Source of the DNA: Streptomyces sindenensis
GTDB lineage: Bacteria; Actinomycetota; Actinomycetes; Streptomycetales; Streptomycetaceae
Length of the DNA: 64,000 bases
Assembly: GCF_014649035.1 (NCBI RefSeq)
Contig: NZ_BMSG01000009.1
Coordinates: 1 to 64,000 of the forward strand
Reading direction: 5' to 3'
Every line of letters begins with the position of its first letter. Positions within the stretch are counted from its first letter, which is position 1. The notes beneath the pieces were generated by a model. The model was given only the letters and a program-made list of their open reading frames with translations, did no database searches and was not told where the DNA came from. Below are positions 17,619 to 30,091 of the stretch, one piece after another. A program made the translations under genes and the position numbers.

Positions 17619-18089
17619 TTGAGTACGCAGGAACGCGGGAGCGCCGCAGCATCGGCTGCCGCGCGGCCGGAGGCCGCGGAGGGGGCGCGGGTCCCGAGGC
17701 AGTTGTGGGTGGAGGAGCCTGCCTCGAAGCGGCGGATGCCCGATGCGGTGCGGACGGCCGCCGTGCGCGCCGTGCTGATCATGTCGGTGACGCTCATCCA
17801 GGCGATGGTCGCCTTTCTGAGCACGCTGACCGGCTCCTGGCTGGCCTTTCCGATGGTGCTCAGCAGTGTGGCCAGCACGGTGGTCGCCACCTGGGCGGTG
17901 CTCGACGTGTGGGTGACCCGGCAGGTGTGGAACCAGCGCAACGGCGTGGTGTCCGTGCCGAGCAGCACGGCCCGGCAGATACGTCGCGAGCGGCGCCGGT
18001 CCCGCCGGGCCGAGCGGGCGGCCGAGCGGGACGGCACGGGCGGTGGCATACGCGGCCGCCGGAGCACCGGCGGCCTCTCCCGCGCCTGA
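17619..18089 (+). CDS. Small membrane protein, two predicted helices
   Basis: About 156 aa, not recognised as a named family. A short acidic/alanine N-terminus is followed by two hydrophobic helices (about 50-70 and 73-95), then VWNQRNGVVSVPSS and a strongly basic, Arg-rich C-terminal tail that is probably cytoplasmic. The TTG at 17619 is preferred because GGGGAG lies nine bases before it; a TTG at 17610 is too close. It lies divergent from cvnA and convergent with the SMC-like operon, so its role is unclear. Confidence 0.65.
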   Translation: MSTQERGSAAASAAARPEAAEGARVPRQLWVEEPASKRRMPDAVRTAAVRAVLIMSVTLIQAMVAFLSTLTGSWLAFPMVLSSVASTVVATWAVLDVWVTRQVWNQRNGVVSVPSSTARQIRRERRRSRRAERAAERDGTGGGIRGRRSTGGLSRA

Positions 18090-18170
18090 CGGGGTACTGC
18101 CCGCGCTGATACGACCAGCGGCCGTCGTCGGGGCCCGGCGGGCCGCCACGGGCTGCTCCCGGCCCGGCGG

Positions 18171-21100
18171 TTACGCCTCGGGGCCCGGGGCGGCCGGGGG
18201 CTCGGCGGCGGGCTGCTCGTTGCGTTTGAACATCCGGGTCGCCGTGATCTCGCCGTGGACGCTCTCGCCCTCCGGGTCCTGCTGGGGCAGGCCGGGCCGC
18301 AGGTGCTCCTCCACACTGATGTACTTCAGCCCGGCCCTCAGGTCGGCGTCGTTGCGCAGCCGGATGACGAGGGGGAATTCGGCGAGCGCGGTCGTGTCGA
18401 ACAGACCGGTCGTGTAGAGCAGCTGTACGCCCAGCGCGTCCGACACGGCCCGCTGGAGCTCCAGCAGATATGTGGCGTTGGCGCGGCCGATCGGGTTGTC
18501 GAGGAACAGGGTGCCCGCGTGCCGGTGGCGGTCGCGGCCCCGGTCGTTGCTGCGCAGCGCCGCCATCGTGCAGTAGAGGGCGATGGCGGCGGTGAGCAGC
18601 TGGCCGCCGGAGAAGACGTCGCCCATCTGCCCGACCGGTACGCGCTCGGCGCGCAGCACGGCGTCCGGCTTCAGGATCTCCACCGCGATGCCCTTGGGCC
18701 GCAACGCCGCCTCGACGCCCCGCAGCAGCAGGGACATGCCGTCGCGGCGCAGATCGGAGTTCTTCTTGAGGGCGGCGCTGGTGGCCTCGTCGATGACCTC
18801 GCCGAGGCGTTCGGTGAGGGTGGCCTGGTCGGGTTCCTCGAAGCGGATGCGGAGGAATTCCTGACCCGACCACTCCCCCAGTCCTTCGGGGAGCTGGGAG
18901 AGCCGCTGGGCGGAGCGCAGGGTGGTGAGCGCCGACTCGACGAGTCCGCGCAGCCGGTCGACGATCGAGTCGCGGTTGCGCTCCAGCTGGACCAGCTCGT
19001 CGGTGAGGACGCGCAGCCGGGGGGCGAAGGCGTCGGCCCACTTCCGGGCGTGCTCGGGCAGGGCGGAGGCGGGCAGTTCACGGATCTGCTGGCGGGCGGG
19101 GGTGCGGACCTGTTCGTACCGGGTGGAGTTGGCGTGCCGGACGAGGATGTCGCTCGCTTCCCGGACGGCGCTCTCGGCGGCCGAGAGGTCGGCGTTGCAG
19201 CCGCGCAGGGAGCGGCGGGACTCGGCGGCGGACTGCCGGGCCTCCTCCAGCGTGCCGGGGTACGGGTCGGGGTCCTCGGTGCCCTCCTCCGCGCCGTGGT
19301 CGCGCAGGAGGTCGCGCAGGAGGGCCGCGGTCTCGTCGAAGCCGCCGGCGGAGTCCTCGGCGGTGCGGTGGGCGTGCAGCAGCTCGCTGTGCGCGGCGCG
19401 GGCGGTGTCCAGGGTGGCTGTGGCGTCGGCCAGTTCGGCGTTGGCGGTACGCAGGAGGGCCTGGGCGCTCTCGGCGTCGGCCGGGACCAGGTCGTCCGGG
19501 AGCTCGGTGTGGTGGGGGCGGTCGTCGTCGGGGGCGAGCCGTTCGGCCTCGCCGCGCAGCCGTCCCAGATGCTCGCTGGCGGTGGAGGCCCGGGTCTCCA
19601 GGAGCTGGACGTGCGCTTCGGCGCGGGCGGCGGCGGCCTGGCGGGACGGGCCGTCGGCTCCGTCGGTCCCTTCCAGGAGCTGGGCGGCGCGGGTGCGGAC
19701 CTTGTTGGTGAGGCGGTCCAGCTCGGCCAGGGCGGCGCTCTCGTCGCTCTCGGCGCGGGCCTGTTCGGCGCGCAGGTCGGCGCCGACGCCGACCTTCTCG
19801 TACAGCTGGGACGCGGCCCGGTATGCCTCGCGCAGGGTGGGCAGGGCGGTGCGGGCCTTCGACTCGTCCTCCTCGGGGAGGACTTCGGGGACGCCGGCGA
19901 TCTCGGCGCGCTCGGCCCGCAGGGCGCGGGCAGTGCGGCGGGCGTCGTCCCCGGCGCGCTGGGCGGCGCGGCGGTCCTCGTCGGCGGCGCGGGCGAGGTC
20001 GAGGCAGACGGCGGCGCGGGCCTCGGACTCGGCGGCCTCGTCGACCAGTTCGCGCAGGCGGGCCTGCCATCCGGAGCGTTCGCGGAGCCGGTGGGCGAGT
20101 CCTGCCAGGGCGTCGGCGGCGCGCCGGGCCCGCTGGGCGGCCTCCTGGCGCTCGTCGCGGACCCGGGCGGTGTCGGCGGCGGCCTCGTCGGCCTCGGCGC
20201 GGGCGGTGCGGGCCTCGGCGAGGACGGCTTCGGCGCTCTCCGCGGCCGTACGGGCGGTGGCGGCGGCTTCGGCGAGTTCGGCGAGCATGCCGGGCGGGCA
20301 GTCGGCGCGCCAGGAGCCGATGCGGGAGGCGAGGGCGCGGTCGCCGGAGAGGCGGGCGGCCAGCGTCCTGATGTCCTCGTCGCGGGCGGCGGCGCGGCTG
20401 CGCAGCGCGTGGCGTTCCTCGTCGGCGGCGTGTTCGTCGTGCATGGCCGGGTTCGGCGGGACGAGGAAGACGCCGTCGCCCGGGGTCTCGGTGCCGGGGG
20501 CCGGGACGGGGGCGAGGAGAGCGGCGGCGGTGCCGACGGCTACGGCCGAGCGGGGCAGCAGGGCCGCCCCGGCGAGAACTTCGCGGGCGCGGGTGTGGGC
20601 GTCGGGGTCGGTGATGACGACGCCGTCGACCAGTTCGGGGCGGGCGGCGAGGACGGTGGCGTGGTCGGCCGGGTCGACGGCCTGGGCGAGGTAGCGCCAG
20701 CCGGGCAGGGCGGGGATGCCGTGTTCGCCGAGATACTCGACGGTGGCCAGGACGTCGGGACCGGGCGGCAGCAGACCGCCCTCGCCGAGCGCGCCGAGGA
20801 TGCGGGCGTCGTCGGCGGCGGCGGTGCGCAGGTCGAAGAGGCGGCGCTCGGCGGCGGTGACGGACTGGTCGAGGAGGTCGCGCAGTTCGTCGGCGCTGCG
20901 GTCGAACTCCTCGGCGGTCAGGGGCTGCTGGGCGGCGGGCTGGTCGGCGAGGGCGACGGCGCGGTCCGGGGAGGCGTCGGGTGCGGTGCCGGTGCCGTCG
21001 CTCGGGTGGCCGGTCGTCGTGGCGTCGTCGCCGGTGGGGGTGGTGCGGGCGGCGCCCTGGCCGGGGCCCGGCACCTCGTCGCCGGACTCCCGGCGGGGGT

Positions 21101-22961
21101 GCGGGACGCCGGTGCCCGAGGGCAGCCCGAGCAGATCCGCGAGGCGCGGGTCGGCGGCGATCGACGCGGCGGCCAGGTACTCGTCCTCGTAGCTCCGCTC
21201 CGCGGCCTTGGCCGCGTCGGCGGCGCGGGCGGCGGCCAGTTCGGCGCGGCTCTCGGCGGCGGCCGCCTCGCGGGCGGTGTCGGCGGCGGAGCGGGCGGCT
21301 TCGCGGGCGGTGTCCCAGGCGGCGACGGCGGACTGTTCCGCGTCGCTGGCGGCGAGGGCCGCGCGGGCGGGGTCGGCGTCGGGCGCGGTGTCGTCGAGCC
21401 AGCCGGCCCGGACGGCTTCGGCGGTCTCCTGGCCGACCTCGGCGAGGCGCTGGCGCAGGTGTCCGGCCTCGCTGCGGGCGCGCTGGGCCTCGGTGGCGGC
21501 GACCGTGGCGTCCCGGTGGGCGCGTTCGCCGGTGGCCTGGAGGGTGTCGGAGCGCTCCTCCTCCTCGTTGGCGAGGCGTTCGCCCTCCTCGGCGGCCTTG
21601 TGGAGGGCGCGGACGAGGTCGGTGGCGGCGGCGGAGCGGGCGGCGAGGGCGGGGGCGGCGTCGCGTTCGGCCTCGCGGATGGCGGCGGCGACCCTGGCGG
21701 AGCGGTCGGCGGCGGCGCGGTGGCGCAGGACGGCTTCGGCGGCCTGCCAGGCGGAGTGCAGGGTGCGGGCCTCGACCAGCTCCTTGCGTCCGGCTGCGGC
21801 GCTCTTCTCGGCCGCGGTCAGGGCCAGCGAGGCGTGCCGGTAGGCGAGTTCGGCGGCGATCAGGGCGCGGCGGCCCCGGGTGGACTCGGCTTCGGTGACG
21901 GTGTGGGCGGCGGCGGTGACGCGTTCGGCCAGCTCGGCGGTGCGGCCGCGCTCCTCGGCGGCGCGGGCGGAGAGGCGGCGGGCCAGGGTGCGGGTGCGCC
22001 GTTCGGCCCCGGCGTGGATGTCGCGGGCCCGGGCACGGGCGTCGGTGGCCTCGACGATCCGGCCGAGGAGGTCGACGGAGCCCGCGGTGAAGTCGCGCTC
22101 GGCGGTCAGCTCGGCGCGGCGGCCCAGTTTGTTGCCGAAGCCGCTGACCAGGTCGGCGAGTCCGTCGGTGTCGCGGGTGTCGGTGACGGCGCGGAGCAGG
22201 AGGTCGGTGAAGTCGGAGTCCTTCTTCACCGCGAAGAGGCCGGCGGCCTCGCCCTCGTCGGCGTTCATCTCGCGCTGGTAGCGGAAGAGTTCGGGGTCGA
22301 GGCCGAGGTCGCCGAGGTGTTCGTTCCAGCGGTCGTGGATCTCTTCCCAGTGCACGTCGAGGTGTGCGTAGAACTTGCCCGCGTCCATCAGCGCGTCGCG
22401 GAAGCCCTTCATGGTGCGCCGCCTGCCGCGGGCGCCGGAGACGCCTTCGGCGGGGCGGCCCACGGCGGAGGCCTCGGCGACGGGCAGGCTGTCCAGGCTG
22501 AGCCCGGGGCCGGGGCGGAACGAATACCAGGCCTCGGCGAACTTGCGCGGGTCGTTGGAGACCTGGCGGCCCCGCCACTCGCTGACCTTGCCGACGACGA
22601 CGCACTCACCGGTCAGGGTGTGCTGCCACTCCAGGGCGACGTGCCCGCAGTCGTCGGCGAGGAGGAACTTGCGCAGCACGCCGGAGCTGGCCCCGCCGAG
22701 GGTGTTGCGGTGGCCGGGGAGCATCACCGAGAAGATCAGCTTCAGCAGGACGGACTTGCCGCCGCCGTTCTCCAGGAAGAGGACACCCGCGGGCGCGGGG
22801 CGGCGGGGCGGGCCCACCGGCTCCTCCTCGAAGAATTCCGCCTGGGCGGGGGCGGGGTTGGGGACGGGTGCGCCGACGCCGCGCAGGTCGAGGACGGTGT
22901 CGGCGTAGCGCGCACCGGCAGGCCCGATGGAGTAGAGGCGGACCCGGGACAACTCGTACAT
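18171..22961 (-). CDS. Giant SMC-like coiled-coil ATPase (MksB/JetC-like)
   Basis: 1596 aa. The N-terminal ATPase half has an atypical Walker A, VLFLENGGGKS (65-70: NGGGKS, with Leu where the first Gly normally is). Very long Ala/Arg/Glu-rich coiled coils run from about 290 to 1370, interrupted near 580-790 by a globular hinge-like region (GEHGIPALPGWRYLAQAV). The C-terminal half has ABC signature VFSGGQLL (about 1446) and Walker B LFLDNP (about 1484). This is the architecture of MukB/MksB/JetC SMC proteins. It is the third gene of a leftward set after probable kleisin and KITE genes, the jetA-B-C order. No JetD nuclease gene follows. The family assignment is by architecture, not by a search. 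Confidence 0.8.
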   Translation of the reverse strand: MYELSRVRLYSIGPAGARYADTVLDLRGVGAPVPNPAPAQAEFFEEEPVGPPRRPAPAGVLFLENGGGKSVLLKLIFSVMLPGHRNTLGGASSGVLRKFLLADDCGHVALEWQHTLTGECVVVGKVSEWRGRQVSNDPRKFAEAWYSFRPGPGLSLDSLPVAEASAVGRPAEGVSGARGRRRTMKGFRDALMDAGKFYAHLDVHWEEIHDRWNEHLGDLGLDPELFRYQREMNADEGEAAGLFAVKKDSDFTDLLLRAVTDTRDTDGLADLVSGFGNKLGRRAELTAERDFTAGSVDLLGRIVEATDARARARDIHAGAERRTRTLARRLSARAAEERGRTAELAERVTAAAHTVTEAESTRGRRALIAAELAYRHASLALTAAEKSAAAGRKELVEARTLHSAWQAAEAVLRHRAAADRSARVAAAIREAERDAAPALAARSAAATDLVRALHKAAEEGERLANEEEERSDTLQATGERAHRDATVAATEAQRARSEAGHLRQRLAEVGQETAEAVRAGWLDDTAPDADPARAALAASDAEQSAVAAWDTAREAARSAADTAREAAAAESRAELAAARAADAAKAAERSYEDEYLAAASIAADPRLADLLGLPSGTGVPHPRRESGDEVPGPGQGAARTTPTGDDATTTGHPSDGTGTAPDASPDRAVALADQPAAQQPLTAEEFDRSADELRDLLDQSVTAAERRLFDLRTAAADDARILGALGEGGLLPPGPDVLATVEYLGEHGIPALPGWRYLAQAVDPADHATVLAARPELVDGVVITDPDAHTRAREVLAGAALLPRSAVAVGTAAALLAPVPAPGTETPGDGVFLVPPNPAMHDEHAADEERHALRSRAAARDEDIRTLAARLSGDRALASRIGSWRADCPPGMLAELAEAAATARTAAESAEAVLAEARTARAEADEAAADTARVRDERQEAAQRARRAADALAGLAHRLRERSGWQARLRELVDEAAESEARAAVCLDLARAADEDRRAAQRAGDDARRTARALRAERAEIAGVPEVLPEEDESKARTALPTLREAYRAASQLYEKVGVGADLRAEQARAESDESAALAELDRLTNKVRTRAAQLLEGTDGADGPSRQAAAARAEAHVQLLETRASTASEHLGRLRGEAERLAPDDDRPHHTELPDDLVPADAESAQALLRTANAELADATATLDTARAAHSELLHAHRTAEDSAGGFDETAALLRDLLRDHGAEEGTEDPDPYPGTLEEARQSAAESRRSLRGCNADLSAAESAVREASDILVRHANSTRYEQVRTPARQQIRELPASALPEHARKWADAFAPRLRVLTDELVQLERNRDSIVDRLRGLVESALTTLRSAQRLSQLPEGLGEWSGQEFLRIRFEEPDQATLTERLGEVIDEATSAALKKNSDLRRDGMSLLLRGVEAALRPKGIAVEILKPDAVLRAERVPVGQMGDVFSGGQLLTAAIALYCTMAALRSNDRGRDRHRHAGTLFLDNPIGRANATYLLELQRAVSDALGVQLLYTTGLFDTTALAEFPLVIRLRNDADLRAGLKYISVEEHLRPGLPQQDPEGESVHGEITATRMFKRNEQPAAEPPAAPGPEA

Positions 22962-23028
22962 GGCGGCGGACTCTCGTCGTTCGGTGAGCGGGGGTGGAGC
23001 GGCGGGGGGGTGTGCGGACCGGTGGGGG

Positions 23029-24000
23029 TCAGGAGTGGAAGGGCAGGCCCGCGTCGGCGGCGAGCTCCACGCTGTCGGGGTCGGGCGGCGGCAGCAGGGT
23101 GGCGGAGCCGTCGCTGACGGGGACGACGCCGAGCTCCAGCAGTTCGGCCATGGCGGCGCTGCCCGCCAGGTCGCGGACCTGGAGCTGGTAGCGGGCGGTG
23201 GTGCGGTAGGCGCCGCCCGCGTCGTCGCCGGTGCGCTGGAGGAAGCCGGAGTCGGTGAGGAAGGCGACGGCCTTGCCGATGATGCCGGTGGTGGATCCGG
23301 CGAGTCGGCGGGCGTCCTTGGTGGCGCCGGTGGAGCTGCGGCGGGCGTAGATCCGCCAGCCGGCTTCGAGGCCGGGGGCGTCGCTGGCGGGGTCGGTGTT
23401 GTCGCCCTGTTCCTCGGCGCGCTCCTCCAGCCGCCGGCAGGCCTGGCGTACGAAGGCGTCGACGCCGTTGACCGTGATGCGGCCGATGTAGGCGTCGTCG
23501 GCGAGGTCCTCGGGGCGGGGGAAGGCGAGGGCGGCGACGGCGAGGTGGGCGAGGCCGTGCAGGAAGCGGTCGGCGGCGTCGGAGGAGGCGCGGCGGGCGT
23601 AGTCGCCCATGCGGACGGCGAAGACGGAGTCCTCGCCCGCCGTGACGGCCATCCCGGCGCGCGGGGAGACCTCCAGGACGATGAGGCCGAGGCCGGTGGC
23701 GACGGCGTCGGCGAGCCGGGCGAAGGCGCTCTCCTCCCGGTAGCGCCGCAGCAGGTCGGCGTATTCGGCGTCGCGGGCGGGCAGCAGCTTGGGCTGGAGC
23801 CCGAAGGAGACGAGCCGGGCGGCGTCGGCGGCGTCGGCCGGGGTGACGGCGGGCTGTCCGGCCGGTTCGGCGGGCTGAGGCGAGCTGTGCGCGGAGTCGG
23901 TCGCGTACGTCGTGGAGGGGGCCCCGTACGTCGTGGAGGGGCCGGCGTGCGCGGAGGGCTCGGTCCACGCGTCGGTGTGCTCGGCGTCGTGGTCGCTCAC
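23029..24000 (-). CDS. Probable winged-helix KITE subunit (MksE/JetB-like)
   Basis: 323 aa, not recognisable by motif alone. A disordered N-terminus (about 1-50, containing a short STTYGAPSTTY repeat) precedes an alpha-helical/winged-helix-like body (ESAFARLADAVATGLGLIVLEVS; STTGIIGKAVAFLTDSGFLQR; YQLQVRDLAGSAAMAELLELG). Its size and its position between a kleisin-like and an SMC-like gene fit the KITE subunit that dimerises and docks on the kleisin. GTG start with GAGGAG upstream. Inference rests on gene order and fold impression. Confidence 0.65.
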   Translation of the reverse strand: MSDHDAEHTDAWTEPSAHAGPSTTYGAPSTTYATDSAHSSPQPAEPAGQPAVTPADAADAARLVSFGLQPKLLPARDAEYADLLRRYREESAFARLADAVATGLGLIVLEVSPRAGMAVTAGEDSVFAVRMGDYARRASSDAADRFLHGLAHLAVAALAFPRPEDLADDAYIGRITVNGVDAFVRQACRRLEERAEEQGDNTDPASDAPGLEAGWRIYARRSSTGATKDARRLAGSTTGIIGKAVAFLTDSGFLQRTGDDAGGAYRTTARYQLQVRDLAGSAAMAELLELGVVPVSDGSATLLPPPDPDSVELAADAGLPFHS

Positions 24001-24100
24001 GGCTGGGACTCCTCGGTACGGATGTGGTGCGGGTGCACAGGGCGGGCGGGGCCGGCCGGGACGGAAGACAGGGCGCGGGGCGCAGGGCGGGCGGGGCCGG

Positions 24101-25630
24101 TCACGAGGCCTCCTGGCGGTCGGCGGCCATGCCGACGGCGTCCAGCAACGCGGTGCCCACGATGAGGTCGGCGCCGCCGAACTCCGGGTCGTCCAGCTCC
24201 GCGCCGTCGTCCACAGCGAACAGCAGGCGCCGCTCGCCCTGGCGGTAGGCGGTGCCGACCGGCGGGCTGGCGGCGTGGACGGCGAGCAGGGCGACGAGGT
24301 ACGGCAGGTCGGTGTCGCCGGTGCGGCGGGCCTCGGCGAGCAGTCCGGAGAGCCGGCGCGGGGCGTCGTGCTCCAGGTCGAGCAGGGTCATGGCCCGGGC
24401 GAGCTGCTCCTCGCTGAACCGGCTGTCGTCGGGGGTGGCGATCAGGTCGGGCTCCGGCATCTCCGCGCCCAGGTGCTCGCGCTCCAGCGGCGGGGTGAGC
24501 AGCAGGTCGACCAGGTCCCCGATCCGTACGGAGGTGGGGGTGCGCAGCCCGGTGCCGTGGGCGAAGAACGCGTCGGTGGCCCGGGTGGACTCTTCGACGG
24601 GGAGCGGGAGGAGCGGGGCGAGGAGCTGCCCGTACAGATCGAGGCCCGCGTGGGGGGCGGGCGGTGCGAAGGCCTGGCGGTCCTGCTCGGCGCGGAAGAG
24701 GGGGCCCGCCTCCAGCAGGCGGGACTGGAGCTGCGTGTGGCGGCGGATGCAGTCCTTGACGATGTCGACGAGCTCGGCGGCCCGGCGCTTGTGCTCGGGG
24801 TCCTCGGCCTCGTCGCGGGCCTTGCGGATGTTGGTGAGGATCGCGTTCTCGTGGCGGTAGCGGTCGGCCACGTGGTCGAGGGCCTCGGCGATCATGTCCG
24901 GGACGGTGTGGAGCCAGTCGACGGCGCGGACGTTGCGCCGGGTGGCCTCCAGGGTGCGGCGCAGGGTCTCGGCGTACTGCACGGTGCGGTAGCGGGCCTG
25001 TTCGGCGGCGAGCTGGGCGTCGGCGAGGCGGCCCCGGCTGATCAGGACCTCCAGCTTGACCTCGGCGGCGATCTGGGCGCTGGTGACATCGGTGTCCAGC
25101 GCACCGACGAGGACGTTGACCGCTTCGTCGGTGGCCCGGAGGTAGACCGTGCCGCCGTAGCCGGGGACCTCCTCGATGAGCTTGAAGTCGTAGTCGCGGC
25201 GGACGTAGACGCCGTCGGTGTTGAAGGTGCCGTAGACGGCGCGGAAGCCGCGGTCGACACTGCCGACGTTGATCAGGTTCTCCAGGACCCAGCGAGCGAC
25301 CCGTTCGTGCTCGGCGACCGGGCGGTCGGGGGCCTGGGCGGCGACGCGGGGCAGCAGCCTGGCCACTATCTGGTCGTGGTCGGCCCCGGTGTCGAAGTCC
25401 ATGTTGAGCGTGACGTGGTCGATCGCTGCGAGAGCGACCTCCGCCATGGCGTACACCGTGTACTCGCCGGCCAGATTCGCCTTGCGGACGTCCAGGTCGT
25501 GCAGCGGCGCCGTGCACGCGAGGGCGCGCAGCCGCCGCGAGAGCCCCTCGTCGGCGGCGGGGCCCGGGGCAGGCCGCGGCCCCGCGCTGAGCTGCGGCGC
25601 AGCGGTGTCCGTGTTGGCAGGCGAAGTCAC
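24101..25630 (-). CDS. Probable kleisin-like subunit (MksF/JetA-like)
   Basis: 509 aa, mostly helical. It has a winged-helix-like N-terminal part (VARWVLENLINVGSVDRGFRAVYGTF), a long helical middle (RYHHENAILTNIRKARDEAEDPEHKRRAA-like region), and a C-terminal globular part. As first gene before the KITE and SMC genes it fits the MksF/JetA kleisin that bridges SMC heads. The GTG at 25630 is chosen; it has no ribosome site, but a TAATCT -10-like hexamer ends seven bases before it, so the mRNA may be leaderless. Assigned by context. Confidence 0.65.
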   Translation of the reverse strand: MTSPANTDTAAPQLSAGPRPAPGPAADEGLSRRLRALACTAPLHDLDVRKANLAGEYTVYAMAEVALAAIDHVTLNMDFDTGADHDQIVARLLPRVAAQAPDRPVAEHERVARWVLENLINVGSVDRGFRAVYGTFNTDGVYVRRDYDFKLIEEVPGYGGTVYLRATDEAVNVLVGALDTDVTSAQIAAEVKLEVLISRGRLADAQLAAEQARYRTVQYAETLRRTLEATRRNVRAVDWLHTVPDMIAEALDHVADRYRHENAILTNIRKARDEAEDPEHKRRAAELVDIVKDCIRRHTQLQSRLLEAGPLFRAEQDRQAFAPPAPHAGLDLYGQLLAPLLPLPVEESTRATDAFFAHGTGLRTPTSVRIGDLVDLLLTPPLEREHLGAEMPEPDLIATPDDSRFSEEQLARAMTLLDLEHDAPRRLSGLLAEARRTGDTDLPYLVALLAVHAASPPVGTAYRQGERRLLFAVDDGAELDDPEFGGADLIVGTALLDAVGMAADRQEAS

Positions 25631-25637
25631 GTGGGAC

Positions 25638-25643
25638 AGATTA
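25638..25643 (-). promoter_or_regulatory. Possible -10 element for a leaderless kleisin/SMC operon
   Basis: TAATCT on the minus strand, seven bases before the GTG start, in an AT-richer patch. The spacing would put transcription start at or next to the start codon. No clear -35 was found. Confidence 0.3.
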
Positions 25644-25680
25644 GGTCCTCGCACTGACAACGGTCGAAACGGCGTTTATG

Positions 25681-25745
25681 CGACCGGTCCCGTGCGAGGG
25701 CCACCTCCGCGCCGGACCGTACCCCCGACCGGTCCCGTGCGAGGG

Positions 25746-25770
<25 letters not shown>
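25681..25770. repeat. 45-bp tandem duplication at the 3' end of the oxoprolinase gene
   Basis: Two adjacent 45-base copies, beginning CGACCGGTCCCGTGCGAGGG and differing at about three positions. The second copy contains the last codons and stop of the 5-oxoprolinase gene (stop at 25746-25748), and the first copy repeats them beyond the stop. Confidence 0.9.
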
Positions 25771-29366
<3,596 letters not shown>

Positions 29367-29423
29367 GGCGCCATTCTGTGCCCGCGCCCCTGACCTCGCA
29401 GGGGCGGGAAGCCGTCCGGGAGC

Positions 29424-29471
29424 CCTCAGTCCGGGCCTCAGTCCGGGTCTCAGTCCGGACCTCAGTCCGGG
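29424..29471. repeat. 12-bp tandem repeat, four units, on the DUF4240 stop codon
   Basis: Four 12-base units of CCTCAGTCCGGG (third unit TCTCAGTCCGGA). The stop codon of the DUF4240 gene (29462-29464 on the minus strand) is in the fourth unit, so the array runs off the gene's 3' end. Confidence 0.9.
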
Positions 29472-30034
29472 AAGAGCGCGGCCAGCCGGGGCAGGTGCCT
29501 GCGGTTCGCCTCGTCGTCCTCGGCGTCCCAGCTCTCGCCCTCCGGTGCCGCCGGGCGTATCCGCTCGCGCAGCGCCGCCTCCACCGCCGCGGCGAGCGAG
29601 TCGGTCTCGCCCCGGACGCGCCGGTACGCCTCGGTCACCGGCGCGCTCAGCGACTCGTATCCGATCCACCCGCGCTCGCCGCGGCCCATCCGGACCACCA
29701 CCGGCAGGGCGGCCAGCGAATCGGGATCGGCGACCGCGCGGGTGAAGGTCTCCCGGCCGAGCAGGGCGAGCCCGTCGCGGAAGTCCATGAAGCCGTCGTC
29801 GCCGCAGCCGCCCTCGATGAGGTGGGCCGCGTTCCAGAGGGGCCACCGGTAGGCGGAATCGGTCACCTGCACCGCCGTGACCGCGAACGCCGCTATCCGT
29901 TCCGGCTCCAGGGCGGCGAGCACGTCCGTCAGCGCGCCCGGCAGCGGATCGTCGGGCGCGTCCCGGTCGTCCGCCCGGTCCCCGGCCACCTCGCGAGCCC
30001 GTTCGACGAGCCCCCACCACTCGTTGTCGTCCAT
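29462..30034 (-). CDS. DUF4240 domain protein
   Basis: 190 aa. The start [18 protein letters not shown] and the segment [21 protein letters not shown] with [12 protein letters not shown] identify the DUF4240 family, whose function is unknown. DUF4240 proteins resemble SMI1/immunity-type and WGR-associated small domains. No toxin gene is next to it. It lies between the 5-oxoprolinase and a HEAT-repeat protein, all leftward. The ATG follows AGGAGGG-like sequence upstream (complement of CCTCCT around 30047). Confidence 0.82.
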   Translation of the reverse strand: MDDNEWWGLVERAREVAGDRADDRDAPDDPLPGALTDVLAALEPERIAAFAVTAVQVTDSAYRWPLWNAAHLIEGGCGDDGFMDFRDGLALLGRETFTRAVADPDSLAALPVVVRMGRGERGWIGYESLSAPVTEAYRRVRGETDSLAAAVEAALRERIRPAAPEGESWDAEDDEANRRHLPRLAALFPD

Positions 30035-30091
30035 GGGAAAAGCCTAGGAGGAGGGTCTGACAGCGACCCTCCTCCCAAAGAACCCGTGCGG

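Noticed and set aside
18255..23117. A 1620-aa open frame on the plus strand opposite the SMC-like gene
   Set aside because: It is the antisense of a gene with strong coding signs (ATPase motifs). Its composition (Gly/Ala/Val/Asp-rich, no motif) is the usual antisense shadow in GC-rich DNA.
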